Shown: positions 41,213 through 52,243 of the stretch, one piece after another
Layout: every line of letters begins with the position of its first letter
Position numbering within the stretch: the first letter of the stretch is position 1
Assembly: GCA_023897205.1 (NCBI GenBank)
Contig: JAHWDD010000003.1
Coordinates: 7,009,665-7,073,664, forward strand
Source: Exophiala sp. HKRS030
Taxonomy: Eukaryota > Ascomycota > Eurotiomycetes > Chaetothyriales > Herpotrichiellaceae
Length of the DNA stretch: 64,000 bases
Direction of reading: 5' to 3'
Translations under genes and position numbers: made by a program
Notes under the pieces: generated by a model
Databases searched by the model: none
What the model saw: only the letters and a program-made list of their open reading frames with translations
Told to the model about the DNA's origin: nothing

Positions 41213-43216
41213 TTTTGTTATGGATTGCTAGTTGCTTTTGTGGTACTGAGTTTTATGAGTAGAGTTGAACTACAACCTACAAATGCTTATGACGGTCAGC
41301 GTTTAAGTATATTTTTCCTCACCTACATAGGTAGTCTCTCTCGCTCATGCGCTAGGAATTCTCTCTCTTGTGGCATTAAATGAATCCATCCCACTCGCTT
41401 GGATCGATCTGGTGTAGACATTACAGTCGGTTGTCTGATGTAGTAACACTACTGTGGAACTAAGGCCTGAATATGGCCGTCACGTGCGCCAAGTGCCGCC
41501 GCCATTGGCTGGATTCTTTCCGACATTTCCATCCTCTTCGTCTTCCTCTTCTTCTTCTTCCACCATCTCGATGAATGATGACAGAATCACTCGCTCTTCA
41601 TCGTTTAATCGTTCTTGGCTGAACGACAACATACAAAAATCCCACGTGGTGCCCTTTCGTGTCTGACTCCATCGGTCTCAAATGGCTAGCTCCTGGCTAC
41701 GGACACGGCCTAGTACCCTGACTATCCTCGTGCTTGTCCCGAGAAACTGGTTCGTATGCTTTGATTACGGAGACCTTTCGGATTTTTGCCGTTTCATGCG
41801 GCAGAGTCCCGGTCTTTCTAGGTATTGGACACAAACGAATGTTTACAACTCAAGGGTTGATTAGCCAAAATTGGTTCCCTTTTTCGACCATAGGCAGTCG
41901 ACGTTGATCCATAAATGGATTTATGCACCTTCTCAAGACCTAATTCGAGGTCAGAATGGGGCATATATCACTGGGAACGACATCTCACTGTATTCTGAGG
42001 CGCGTATCAGCGAAGAGAGATGATCAACACATCTCTCAGTGGGTAAAAGGGCCACTATTTACCAGGGCCTTTAACTCTCTCCGTCCACCAAGAACGAGTG
42101 ATTACGATGGATGCAGTAATGGTTATTGAGAGGGAGACAGTAAGTTGAAGCAGCGGCAACTGACATGATCCCCAGCCCAGCCACAAGCATCACGACCCCA
42201 GGTTAGAACCGGCGAACCTCTCGCCAGACAAGATTGATTACTACCAATACTATCTCTTTTCTCATGGCTTCACCCGAGCACTGGTATCGAAGGTGCTTCT
42301 CATGTGCACAGTTATATGGATCAACAAAGACCAAATTGCTCCCGGGGACCTTCGGCCATACAGCAAAATGTCCCTGTCGACATTGGGGCTTTCCATCCTT
42401 GGACTGGCCAGCAAGGCTATCTAATGGCATTTACGGAGACAATGTTACACTCACAGATCACCTACCATATCACCTGAGAATGTTGTGGTCTAGACTAACT
42501 TCATCAAGTCTGCGAAGAGCATGATCACTGCCTGACTTGTCTCATCGACACACAGCGATCCTAAATTCCCAAAATTCCCGTTGTGTCCTCACCCTAACTC
42601 GCTTGCTGGTAGTTTTGTGGTCCCCTAGGATGTCCTGGTATTTCACCCTTGGACGGTCGATCGCCTCGATGAAGTCCACTCAATCTTTATGCTAGCGCCA
42701 CAGAAATCCGTAAGGGGTAATGACTTAACGCCGAATTCGTCCACCCATCCGTCTCAGACCATCGACCTGGAAACTTATCACCATGATTGTCTTGTTTTCA
42801 CGCCAGACGAGGCAGCTTTTGAGCTTTGACACTAGTACACCTGCATATGCATGTGCCTCATAGCGCCGGACTTAAGTAGACATTCAGCCTTTCGCTGGAT
42901 GCAGAGGTTGTGCACTCACCCTGAAGCATCAGTCCCTCGCACAACGCCACAGTGCTTGGGACGCGACAACAGGAGTAGGAAATTACAAAGATGTCGCTGT
43001 TCAGCTTATATAAAAAACTGTTCTCCCTTGGTTCGACTTCAGTTAACTAGCAGCTTCAGTTTGATTCTTGTCTACGGCTGGATCAAGTTGTTGTATTCTC
43101 AACTAAAGTCATTTGGACTTTGTAACTTCAGACACGGAAATCCACTCCAACCAGGTTCGTGTCACTTGCATAGCCTTCGACGTACAAGTGCTCATCCAAG
43201 TTTTCACACAGGAGAA
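41213..43216. other. 2-kb divergent intergenic region (DUF6454 / MFS)
   Basis: No gene is recognised. A TCTTCTTCC-rich pyrimidine tract lies near 41530-41560. Several short frames were read and discarded. An ATG at 42851 is in frame with the MFS start but reads 122 codons of non-transporter-like sequence. Confidence 0.5.
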
Positions 43217-44868
43217 ATGGCTTTCATCTCCCCGCCAGATCATATAACAGAGATTGAAGCGTCCGGCCGTGAGCCAGAGATGCATACATCTCTGGATTTA
43301 GATCCTCAGACATTCGAAGATGAGCTTTCGGGAAACGAAAAACGGACAGACACAGAGATAGACCCTGCTGTGGACGAAGAAGGCATTAGGAGGAAGAGTG
43401 ACCCCACGGCTACAGACAACAACGATGATAACAGCGTTGTTGACTGGGAGCCTGGAGATGCAGAAAAGCCTGTCAATTGGACAACGAAGAAAAAGTGGTC
43501 AAACATTGCTGTGGTATCCACAATCACCTTTCTTACACCTTTGGCATCTTCCATGATCGCGCCTGCCACTCCTCTCATCATGGAAGATTTTCAATCAACA
43601 AACTCGACCGTCGCCAGCTTCATTGTGTCAATCTATGTTCTTGGGTATGCCCTAGGGCCTCTTTTTCTGGCTCCCTTATCAGAAGTCTATGGACGACTCC
43701 CTATCTATCATGGCTGCAACTTCATGTTTGTGATCTGGACAGTGGCATGCGCACTCGCTCCGGGGATCTCTTCTATGCTCGTTTTTCGGCTTCTAGCCGG
43801 CATTGCAGGAAGCTGCCCGCTTACGATTGGCGGCGGGTCGATCGGCGACCTCATGGTGCAGGAACAAAGAGGTGCGGCCATGGCTGTATTTGCTATGGGA
43901 CCTTTGATGGGGCCAGTCATTGGGCCGATAGCTGGAGGATACCTGGGACAGGCCGCTGGTTGGAAATGGGTCTTTTGGACCATTGCAGCTGCAGTTCGTA
44001 TACCCTCTTTCTTTTAGCCGAGGATTCACTGATTGTCGTCTAGGGCGGTGCTGTTCTGATAATCTCGGCCTTAATCCTAAGGGAGACTTACGAACCTGTT
44101 CTTCTTGCCCGGCGCGCGAACCGCCTGCAGAGGATCACTGGCAATACTGCGTTACGTTCAAAACTAGATGAGGGTTTACAAATGCGCCAATATTTTCTTC
44201 GAGCCATCGTCCGCCCAACAGGAATGCTCCTATTCTCGCCGATCGTCCTTACTTTGTCGATCTACATGGCTATGGTTTATGGCTATCAATACCTCTTGTT
44301 CACGACTTTCACGCAAATCTTCGAAGACAACTATCATTTCAGTCACGGGTCAGTTGGGTTGTCATTTTTAGGAGTTGGAGTTGGGGCTATGATTGGTTTG
44401 TTTGCATTTGGAGCTCTTTCGGATCGCGTCGTCCAAAGATTATCGATTGCAAGTCAAGGAGAGATGAAGCCTGAGTACAGGTTGCCTCCACTGATACCAG
44501 GATCGCTTCTTATACCTATCGGCTTGATTTGGTATGGCTGGAGTGCTGATAAGCATATCCATTGGATCATGCCAATTATCGGAACAGCTTTCGTCGGCAT
44601 GGGCCTCCTTGCGACTTTTATGCCTATCCAAACCTATCTTGTCGATGCCTTTCAAATGCACGCAGCATCTGCCCTTGCAGCAAATACCGTGCTGAGAAGT
44701 CTTTTGGGAGCCTTTCTGCCTCTAGCTGGGCCTCAAATGTATGACTCACTTGGGCTCGGATGGGGCAATACGTTGCTGGCGTTCCTGGCATTGGCCATGT
44801 CACCTGTTAGTTGGATCTTTTTCAAGTATGGCGAGCGACTCCGGAAGAGATACGATGTGCAGTTTTGA
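43217..44868 (+). CDS. MFS transporter, DHA1 (drug:H+ antiporter-1) type
   Basis: The model joins 43217..43993 and 44044..44868 and gives 533 residues. The 50-bp intron has the weak donor gttcgt and acceptor cgtctag. It falls between WVFWTIAAA and GGAVLIISALILRETYEP, the usual boundary in this family, and is the only join that keeps the frame. The long acidic N-terminus precedes KKWSNIAVVSTITFLTPLAS, the first helix. The motif-A region reads LAPLSEVYGRLPIY and motif C is GPVIGPIAGGYLGQ, which is typical of DHA1 members. The transporter probably exports a drug-like or self-made compound at the plasma membrane. Twelve helices are expected and enough hydrophobic segments are seen. The ATG at 43217 follows an A-rich leader. 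Confidence 0.9.
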
Positions 44869-45300
44869 AGCCACTCCAATGCGTCAGCGAGCTGGTTCGA
44901 GAGTCCCCATGCTTTGGACGGCGAACCAGACTCCAGGGTATCATAATCTCAGACCAAATGTGTTGTGTGAAACGTTGGAAATGGTATGTGAGTTTCACTT
45001 CTTTGTGGTAATACAAGCGTTTCGACAGACAGGTGTATCATAGAGTTCAAGATCGAAAATTCATCTTGCTGTTCCGAGAACTGGGTCTACCAGGAATCTG
45101 CGTGAAATGACAACCTAGCAGATCAACAACGACAGGCATAATTCGTCACGACCAAACACTTTCGAGAAGTTTCAGCCCTGAGTCAGTTTCCAGGACTGGA
45201 GGCAAAATTACATCCCCTGATACCTACACCTGTTGTTGCATGTTTAATTGACAATTTGCCCAGACCACCGGCCAGGGAACTCGATGAATAGACGTGAAGA
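44869..45300. other. Intergenic region
   Basis: About 430 bases between the MFS gene and the tentative spliced gene that starts at 45301. Nothing else recognised. Confidence 0.45.
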
Positions 45301-46309
45301 ATGGAATATCCTGCGACACCATCCCCACTATCTAGCGAAGTGAGAAGCCGAGGTTACAGTACGACACCCAACAGGGGTGTTTTCCCTTTTAGGAATTCAA
45401 AGACGAATCCGACTACTTACAACAACTCACCGACTGTGCAGATCATGTCATCACCATTGTTTTCTGGACTTCTCCTGCCCCAGCCTCACTCTCACCCGCA
45501 GCCGTAGTCGCAGATCCAGGATCCCAGTTCCTCGTGCACCAAACTCTGTGGTGATTGTTTTTATGAGAGATGGTGCCTGAAATTAGCGGTCGAGTACGGA
45601 GGACTCCGATTGTTTTCGCTCACCTTTCAAGGCTCTTCGAGATCAGTATTTATTGTTTGAGGACATCAGCATACAGTCCAGAGTCTACGGAAAGCGGTCA
45701 TTCATGATATTAGGTACGCAAAACCAGAAATTGAACAGCATACTGCACCTGAGAAGCTCTCGATTCCCCAGATTAGCAGTCCACTCCTGTAAGTCTCGTA
45801 ACCGTCGGTAGCCCCATCGCCTGCACCTCGTCACTATTGCTCGGTGGGTCTTAAAACGACACCATCTAGCTTGATATAGAATACAACGACGGCACTAATA
45901 TACCAACTGTCCTATCGTTTCTGCACTTCCAAGAAAGATCTACTAACGGGCTGGGACCATGGGCTACGAGGCTGTTGTACCGGGATCCATCTGCAACCTC
46001 AGCCTTGGAATCTAGGATCGACTTTGATATCAATCGGGTATCTAAGGACGTGCTGAAACAGCACGATCTCGTGGTTCGGTCGCTTTCGACGCTGTTCAGG
46101 TCCATGCCTCCACGAATCAGATTTAACACTTGGCCAGCTGGTTCCATTCCAAGCTCTGATCATATGCAAAGTAAGTATTGATCACCCCTTGGCTGTGCTG
46201 TTAGCCCAGAATCCTGGGCCGGAATCCTGCCACATTACATGCATGCAGTTTCTAAATTGAACGCTGATGATGAACTCATTTTTCTTTTGCAGACCCCAAA
46301 TTAAGATGA
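45301..46309 (+). CDS. Tentative five-exon gene, product not recognised
   Basis: No single long frame is present, but a spliced model keeps the frame throughout: 45301..45339, 45393..45533, 45587..45713, 45880..46170 and 46293..46309, giving 204 residues. Signals supporting it include a gtgaga...tttag intron of 53 bp, and a strong gtaagt donor at 46171 with a ttttcttttgcag acceptor ending at 46292. The longest exon reads as convincing protein (LSFLHFQERSTNGLGPWATR, then RIDFDINRVSKDVLKQHDLV), as does exon 2 (DYLQQLTDCADHVITIVFW). Introns 2 and 3 are less certain: a donor at 45504 would also fit intron 2, and a good but out-of-phase gtaagt at 45789 lies inside intron 3. It could be a real gene or a decayed one. 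The stop is 150 bases before the peptidase ATG. Confidence 0.35.
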
Positions 46310-46459
46310 TGTCGATCCTGAGGAAGCCAGAGGGTGCTTTTCGAAAGGATATAAAGGAGAGGCTTCTCCTGGTCAACCAAGCTCACCATACGCCTCATCT
46401 CTCATCCTCTTTTCCCAACGATATCTGAGTAACTCTTCCACGCGTCTACGACTGCATCA

Positions 46460-48288
46460 ATGACCAAGACCTTCCTCGCCAATGCCCTAGTCGGGCTGGC
46501 TGCGTTTAGCGGCCTCGTCACCTGTTCTCCTACGCCTTCCAAGGAAGACAAGACTCCAAGGCCCAATTGGTACGACTGTCCGGCCTCACTCTCGACGGAA
46601 CTCAAGTGTCTTGATGTCACCGTCCCTCTGGACTACGATGACCCAGATGGAGAGACGATCAATATTACCGCCGTCAAGATGATCACCAACAGTACCGACA
46701 AGATCGGATCGGCAGTGTTCCAGTGGGGTGGACCAGGTTTCCCAGTGGCAGTGACCGTGGCCCAAGATTTGAACGGCACGGCAGAGTCCTTTTTCCAGTT
46801 CAAGGACCGCTTTGATATCGTCGCCGTCGACCCTCGTGGCGTGGGGATCAACCATCCCGTCAAATGTGACCCGAAGTATGGCAAAGAGAACTGGTTCGAC
46901 GCCGCCTACCCTAACAACGAGAAAGAATTCAACGACGGATTGGCCTTCTTTAAAGAATTGGGCGAGAGTTGTGCAAACAGGACGGGAAAAGTGATTCATC
47001 ATCTCGACACTGTCACCCAGGCAAAAGATCTTGAGTCTGTGAGAGTCGCCATGGGTGAGGGAAGGTTGACTTACTGTACGAGAATCCATTCTTCTGTGGT
47101 TGGACATTGCAAAGCTGACAGGCGTGTGTTTTGTAGATGGTCTCTCATGGGGAACCATTCGAGGGCAAGAGTATGCCAGGCTCTATCCGCAAAACATTCG
47201 AGCCATGATTCTAGACGGTAAGGATTCGAAAAAGTCCTGGTTTTCAATCACCTAGGCTCTAACACGGCTCGCAGGTGTCGCCGACCACACGATCAGTTCG
47301 TTCGACTTTACCAGCACCGAGATCACTGGCACGGCCAACGACATGTCACGAATGCTCGACTGGGCCGCCCACAACGAATCGTCCCCGCTGAAAGGCCAAG
47401 ACGTCCGCGGAATGCTGAGGGAGATTGTCGCAAAGGCGGACGAGACCCCGATCAGGATGCCCGGCTGTGAGAAGAGCGGGACGTGTCAGGCAGAGGTCAA
47501 CGGCAACACCTTCCGCGGCACCATCGTGGCCTTCCTCGACCACCCGCTGGGCATCTCCGGAGGGTTCCCCCTGTGCGCCCGGTCCATCCAGGAGGCGTAC
47601 GAGGGCAACTACACCATGTGGGCGACGCTCAACCCGACCCGCCCTTACGAGTGGGACCCCAGCTACTCGGAACTCGGCATCATCTGCCAGGATTTCGACT
47701 TTGACGAGGACTGGGAACGTTTCCAGCAGACCCAGATGACCACGGCGGCCCTGTCGCCGGACATGGAAGGCTGCGACGCCACCCGCATCTGGTCCATGGG
47801 TTGCAAGGGTTGGCCCACAAAGGTGACGAACCCTCCTCACGATTACAAGATCACAAACACTTCGGCGCCGATTCTGTTGGTCCACGCTCTTTGGGATGTA
47901 AGTTTTGAAATGTGCTTTCCCATGCTCATCACGACGCCGTTCAAACCCCCTCTTCTCCTTCTTTCTCCCTCTGTGTACATGTTTGACTTCGATTGTCGAT
48001 GTCAAATGGACTAAGATTTTCTTTTCATAGTCATCAACACCATATCAATGGGCTGTTCGAGTCAACCGCAAGATAGAAGGCAGTGTCCTCCTCACACGCG
48101 AAGGCGAGGGTCACGGTAGTCTGGCGTTCGACTCCACCAGAAAGGCCATGTTTGATTATTTGGTCGACCCGGTCAAGAACCTCCCAAAACCTCTGACGGT
48201 GATCAACGAGGCCGTCGCTCACAACGAGACCGACGGGTTTTCCACGAGACCTTTGGCCTTGAACCCTCCAGACTTTGACGCTGCATAA
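46460..48288 (+). CDS. Secreted TAP-like serine peptidase (alpha/beta hydrolase, S33 type)
   Basis: Four exons (46460..47075, 47137..47217, 47275..47897, 48031..48288) give 525 residues; introns are 61, 57 and 133 bp. The first 20-odd residues (MTKTFLANALVGLAAFSGLV) form a signal peptide. Then come LDVTVPLDYDDP, the oxyanion segment FQWGGPGFP and VDPRGVG, all typical of tripeptidyl aminopeptidase-like hydrolases. The nucleophile motif YGLSWGT (Ser 209) appears only when intron 1 is spliced. The C-terminal TAP-like region supplies Asp 440 (HALWD, at an exon end) and His 468 (GEGHGS). Cys residues and NGT/NRT/NYT sequons fit an extracellular enzyme. It should remove short peptides from the N-termini of protein fragments, although some fungal relatives are esterases. 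Confidence 0.88.
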
Positions 48289-48407
48289 AGGCTGTGGTGG
48301 TGATGACCCGGCCCTCGATGACCACCATTTTCGGCGGTCCAAGAGTTCTGCCAGATGTACAGCGATTGACCTTGGTTTGTGTTTGGGGATAACTTACAAT
48401 CAACGTG

Positions 48408-48488
<81 letters not shown>

Positions 48489-48713
48489 CTGGTACGGCGA
48501 GAGTCGAGAAGTCACGAGGTCAGAGTCATTGAATATGTCTCTTTTCAACCACATCAAGTCAGATCTCTTTACAGTCTTCATTATTTCAACACCTTGATAA
48601 TTATATATATATGTTTATGGTATAATTTTTGGGGGATATCTTGATGTGGATTTCGAAATTTTCGGTCTTGAAAAAGCCACTGCATGGCAATGATTGCATA
48701 GCAAAACACCGTC
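48289..48713. other. Intergenic region between convergent genes, with a compound microsatellite
   Basis: It holds the 3' UTRs of the peptidase and the GH130-type gene and the CT/GT tract listed next. No gene recognised. Confidence 0.55.
48410..48487. repeat. Compound (CT)n(GT)n microsatellite
   Basis: About 19 CT units run directly into about 19 GT units, 78 bases in all. The strand is pure pyrimidine for the first half and alternating for the second, so it could form H-DNA or Z-DNA-like structures. It is likely to vary between strains. Confidence 0.9.
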
Positions 48714-49934
48714 TTATGGTTGTACATCGGCAATCGCCACTCCAAGATCACTATCACCTTGACCTGTTTTTTTTTGTTAATGTCAGTACGAATTACTTTG
48801 TGTTTTGTTTCTTGCCCTGTCTGTGCGTGTCTGTGTGTACTTACCGAAATAAAGGTACCATTTCCCTTTGAACTGTACGAGCCCTTCTGCGAAAACCACC
48901 TGATCGACTTGACCCTGTTGCTCGTTCCCTGCCTCTGGCACCAGAATGGGTCTCTCGAGTCTCGCCACGGGCCCGTCTCTCAACGCAGGCTGATAGGCCT
49001 GCTGATCGGTCACGTTCAACTTGGGTCTGAAACTCCCCGAAGGGTCGATGAGCATTTGACCCACGCTGTACTGGTTCCGGGGGTACCCGACCCGCCCGGT
49101 GGTCATTCCGTTGTAGACCAGCAACCATTTCCCGTCCCGGGTCTTGATGGGTGCGGGACCAGGTTCGATCAGACGGTTTTCCCAGGGATTGACGGGACCG
49201 GCAAAGTATTCCTCCGCGGGCATGGCCGTCCAGTTCAACATGTCGGGGCTCGTGGCATGGTAGAAGAAGCTATCGCCAAAGTACATGTGGTACAGACCGT
49301 CGCTGGCGGTGGGTTCTTTGACGATGGCGCCTGATTTGCTGTGATTGAGGCGTGGCACGGCAACGTCAATGTCGCTGTAAGCCACGTCAGTAAAATCAGG
49401 AAACAAAGGACCGTGTTTGGTCCAGTCGAGCAAATCGGTCGAAGAGGCAAGACACAACCGAGCCGTGACGTTGTCAAAGGCCGTGTAGGTCACGTAGAAA
49501 GTCCCATTGACCCGAACGATGCGTGGATCTTCGGTCCCGCCGATGGTTTCGTAGGGTTCGGTGGCCTGGATGATGGGCTTGCCTAGACGGGTAAAGTTGG
49601 TACCGTCGGTGGACCAGGCCAGACCGATGGACGAGGTTTTGGAACTGTTTTGGGCCCGGTACAACAAGAAAATGGTCGAGTTGAGGACGATCGCCGTCGG
49701 GTTGTAGAGGTACGCACTCTCAAAGTTGGCCTGTGGGTTGGGGGTGAGGATCGGGTTGTTCGCGTACTTGGTGAATGGCAATAGAGGGAAAACGGGCGCG
49801 GTGTAGTTTGGATCATTCTCGACGGTCGACTCTGAAATGTTGAACGGGAGTTGATCTGCTGATGGCGAAGAAGAAGATTGTGAGAGGGAAAAAGTGAGAT
49901 GGAGGAGGATAAGAATGAGGGACGACGTCTTCAT
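48714..49934 (-). CDS. Secreted GH130-type glycosidase/phosphorylase family protein
   Basis: The model, in transcript order, joins 49934..48845 and 48763..48714 and gives 379 residues. The last exon is only 50 bases; it is supported by a gtaagt donor and an aaaacag acceptor. The join produces LYFGQGDSDLGVAIADV, which completes the final strand of the five-bladed propeller. An N-terminal signal peptide (MKTSSLILILLHLTFSLSQS) precedes the blades. Family features visible are YNPTAIVLNSTIFLLYRAQ, IGLAWSTDGTNFTR, the GGTEDPRIVRV segment with the conserved Glu-Asp-Pro-Arg, FYVTYTAFDN, YHMYFGDSFFYHATSPD and EPGPAPIKT. GH130 members act on beta-mannosides by phosphorolysis or hydrolysis; secretion favours hydrolysis here. 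Many Asn-X-Ser/Thr sites fit the secreted route. Confidence 0.88.
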
Positions 49935-50468
49935 CTTGGAACGGTTTTCCTCAAATATCACCGTTTATTAACTTGGCTGGGGGAGGTAGAACAGTCGATA
50001 GGTAGGTACCAAGTGACATTGTACCTACATTCGTTTATATACACTTTGACAATTCCGATTTGGTCATTGGCTTCAAGTGGCTTCAAGTGTCGGCAAATCG
50101 GAGTCCTTTGCAGGGTTACAATTACCCAAATACGAAGTCATGTAACCCTGCAGTGAAGCTATGAAGATCCAAGACTTTTTCCCTGATGATCTTTTCGAGT
50201 ACGGAAGTAGACAAGGATGGAGAGAAATGAAGATCTTTTCTCGGCGATGACATCTGTGGAGAGTCAAAAGAGATCTGGAGTATAATAGTTGTAGTTCCCA
50301 CACCCATGATCATGATGACATGATACATTTACATACGGAGGAATAGGGCTCACTTTTGATGTACTCATACTTTATGAAAAGAATAATTGACAGGGGATGC
50401 CGCTTCTCCTAGTCGTATGTACACAATCATCTTATCTTACACTGACTGTATGGTTGGAAACCACTTCA
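49935..50468. other. Intergenic region (promoter of the GH130-type gene)
   Basis: About 530 bases between two minus-strand genes. It contains a GGTAGGTACC element at 50000-50009 and the duplicated GGCTTCAAGTGGCTTCAAGTG at about 50069-50089. No gene recognised. Confidence 0.5.
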
Positions 50469-51689
50469 TCACTTCCATATGGTCGAAGGTTTCAATTCCT
50501 CGATTGGTTTCATGCCCAAAAGTCCACGCCCTGGACCCGACACTTGTTCCAGTGCGATGTTGGCCCTCGCCGTGACGTCCTTTTCATAAGCCCTCAACGT
50601 TTCTTCATTCACTTCTGGTCCGCGCAAGACATCCGCGAGGCACGCAGCATCTTCGAAAGCCGAGTTGGCACCGAGAGCACCCACGGGGGTCATCGGATGA
50701 GCCGCATCACCGAGTAGGGTGACGCTGGAGCTGTGCGTCGGCCATCCCAGATGTCCCGGCGCCGCCATCTCGAGGGCCAACGCGGCGGACGCCGACGAAT
50801 CCGCGTGGTCGACGATCGCACGGTTGCTCCTTCGCCAGTGACTTGTGAGGTCCCTCGCGAGCTCCGTCGACTTTTCACCGTCGAGGGACAACAAATCTCG
50901 GTCGTCGAGACCGTCAATCTTGTGCCGGGGAAACAAAAGGACCCAGTAGATGTAATCTTCTGGCAATTCCACTTTCAGGGTCCGGTCACGGTCAAAACGC
51001 ATCCCGTCACAGAACAGTTTTACGTCCCCGTCGCCGATGACGGTGATTCCCTTGTCGATATCACCAGGTACGATCGGTCCATCCCCTAGAGGTGTCTTGC
51101 CGAAGATCGCTCGAACCTCGGTGTCGAGTGTGACCTGGTCGGGTACCAATTGCTTGCGGACGTTCGATCGAACTCCGTCGGCACCTATCAACAACTTCCC
51201 AGAGGCAAAAGTGCCGTCGGTGAAGTATGCCCTGACGCCCCCTTCTTCTTTCTCCGCGGCGGCGAGTTCGTACCTTTCGAACCTCTTGTCGAATTCGATG
51301 TGGTCCTCCAACCCCGTCAACAAGACGTTCCTCATGACGGTGCGGTCGGCGTTCCACGAGTGTTCCTGCTTCTGGTCGGGGACCCCTCTCCTCAGACCCT
51401 CGTCCCTCTCGCCCGTGACCGCGTCGATCCTCCGGCCACCGGGGACGACGTCGGGGCACGCCCTCTCCAGGGTCTCAAACACGTCTCGAGGCAACAACCT
51501 CTTCAGCACGTGTTGGAAAATGCGGATCCTGTACCCCTGTGCGCGGTAGCTCGCCGTGTCGTCCCTCTCGAAGATCTTGAACGGTATCCCGTCCCTCTTG
51601 AGGCTCTGGGCGAGGCTGAGACCCCCGAGGCCTGCTCCGATGATGAGGATGGGGGCGGCCGTCATGTTGTTTTTGCTTTGTGGGGACAT
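50469..51689 (-). CDS. FAD-dependent class A monooxygenase
   Basis: The 406-residue intronless protein has the FAD-binding dinucleotide motif ILIIGAGLGG (14-23). The DG motif follows as LLIGADGVRSNVRKQ, and the GD motif as VTLLGDAAHPMTPVGALGAN. These define NAD(P)H-dependent aromatic or polyketide hydroxylases of class A. The segment WNADRTVMRNVLL is also typical of fungal members related to salicylate-hydroxylase-like and secondary-metabolite enzymes. The enzyme is probably cytosolic, as there is no signal peptide or C-terminal anchor. The start is the ATG at 51689; the frame extends upstream from a TTG only. It is followed on the same strand by the GH130-type gene and preceded by an MFS gene, a layout seen in small export or detoxification loci. 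Confidence 0.92.
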   Translation of the reverse strand: MSPQSKNNMTAAPILIIGAGLGGLSLAQSLKRDGIPFKIFERDDTASYRAQGYRIRIFQHVLKRLLPRDVFETLERACPDVVPGGRRIDAVTGERDEGLRRGVPDQKQEHSWNADRTVMRNVLLTGLEDHIEFDKRFERYELAAAEKEEGGVRAYFTDGTFASGKLLIGADGVRSNVRKQLVPDQVTLDTEVRAIFGKTPLGDGPIVPGDIDKGITVIGDGDVKLFCDGMRFDRDRTLKVELPEDYIYWVLLFPRHKIDGLDDRDLLSLDGEKSTELARDLTSHWRRSNRAIVDHADSSASAALALEMAAPGHLGWPTHSSSVTLLGDAAHPMTPVGALGANSAFEDAACLADVLRGPEVNEETLRAYEKDVTARANIALEQVSGPGRGLLGMKPIEELKPSTIWK

Positions 51690-52243
51690 TGTTGTTTCGT
51701 TCCCGTGGTCGGTAGGTATGGGAAGATGCTGCCCTGACCTTTTTGTACCCCCCAAATGTATCTCTCCCCGTGGGTGTCCGTACCCGGCTCTCTAGAGAGT
51801 CCCGAAGACGGAGGCCTCGTCGTCGTTTGTCGGGTCACGTGCTGCCCGGACATGCTGCATTCGGCGCCGAGAAAACATCCGTCCCTCGATAAAAATAGTC
51901 AAAGGAGCAAATGCGTTACGCGTCTTTCAGAAAATTAGTGAAGAGATTGATTCGAGATGAGATGGAGATGAGACGTCGACATTAACTGATAGATACATAC
52001 CTCAAGTCTTTTGAGGCATCGCACTGTAGGTAGCCTGACTCGGCGAGATTCGGCCGACGAGTTGACAATCAATTTCAGCCTACCACCATTGTGTTTTTTT
52101 GGGGTCGCCATCGAGTTCGAATGGGTTGCAGCCAGTGGGTACGTTTCAAGAGAGTCACCTGGGTATTCACTTCTAGATTCATAAGTTTGTATTATTAAGT
52201 CTATATGGATCATCTGTATCGTTGTTCATTTTCATCATCAATG
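51690..52243. other. Intergenic region (promoter of the FAD monooxygenase)
   Basis: About 550 bases. A CGACGAGGCC-type GC-rich stretch near 51800-51850 and A/T-rich DNA further right. No gene recognised. Confidence 0.5.

Noticed and set aside
42203..42524. Overlapping Cys-containing frames on both strands
   Set aside because: Both are short and neither shows a zinc-finger spacing or signal peptide. Open frames on both strands suggest chance.
42851..43216. Upstream extension of the DHA1 transporter start to the ATG at 42851
   Set aside because: The extra 122 residues do not resemble a transporter N-terminus, while the start at 43217 gives the usual acidic lead before helix 1.
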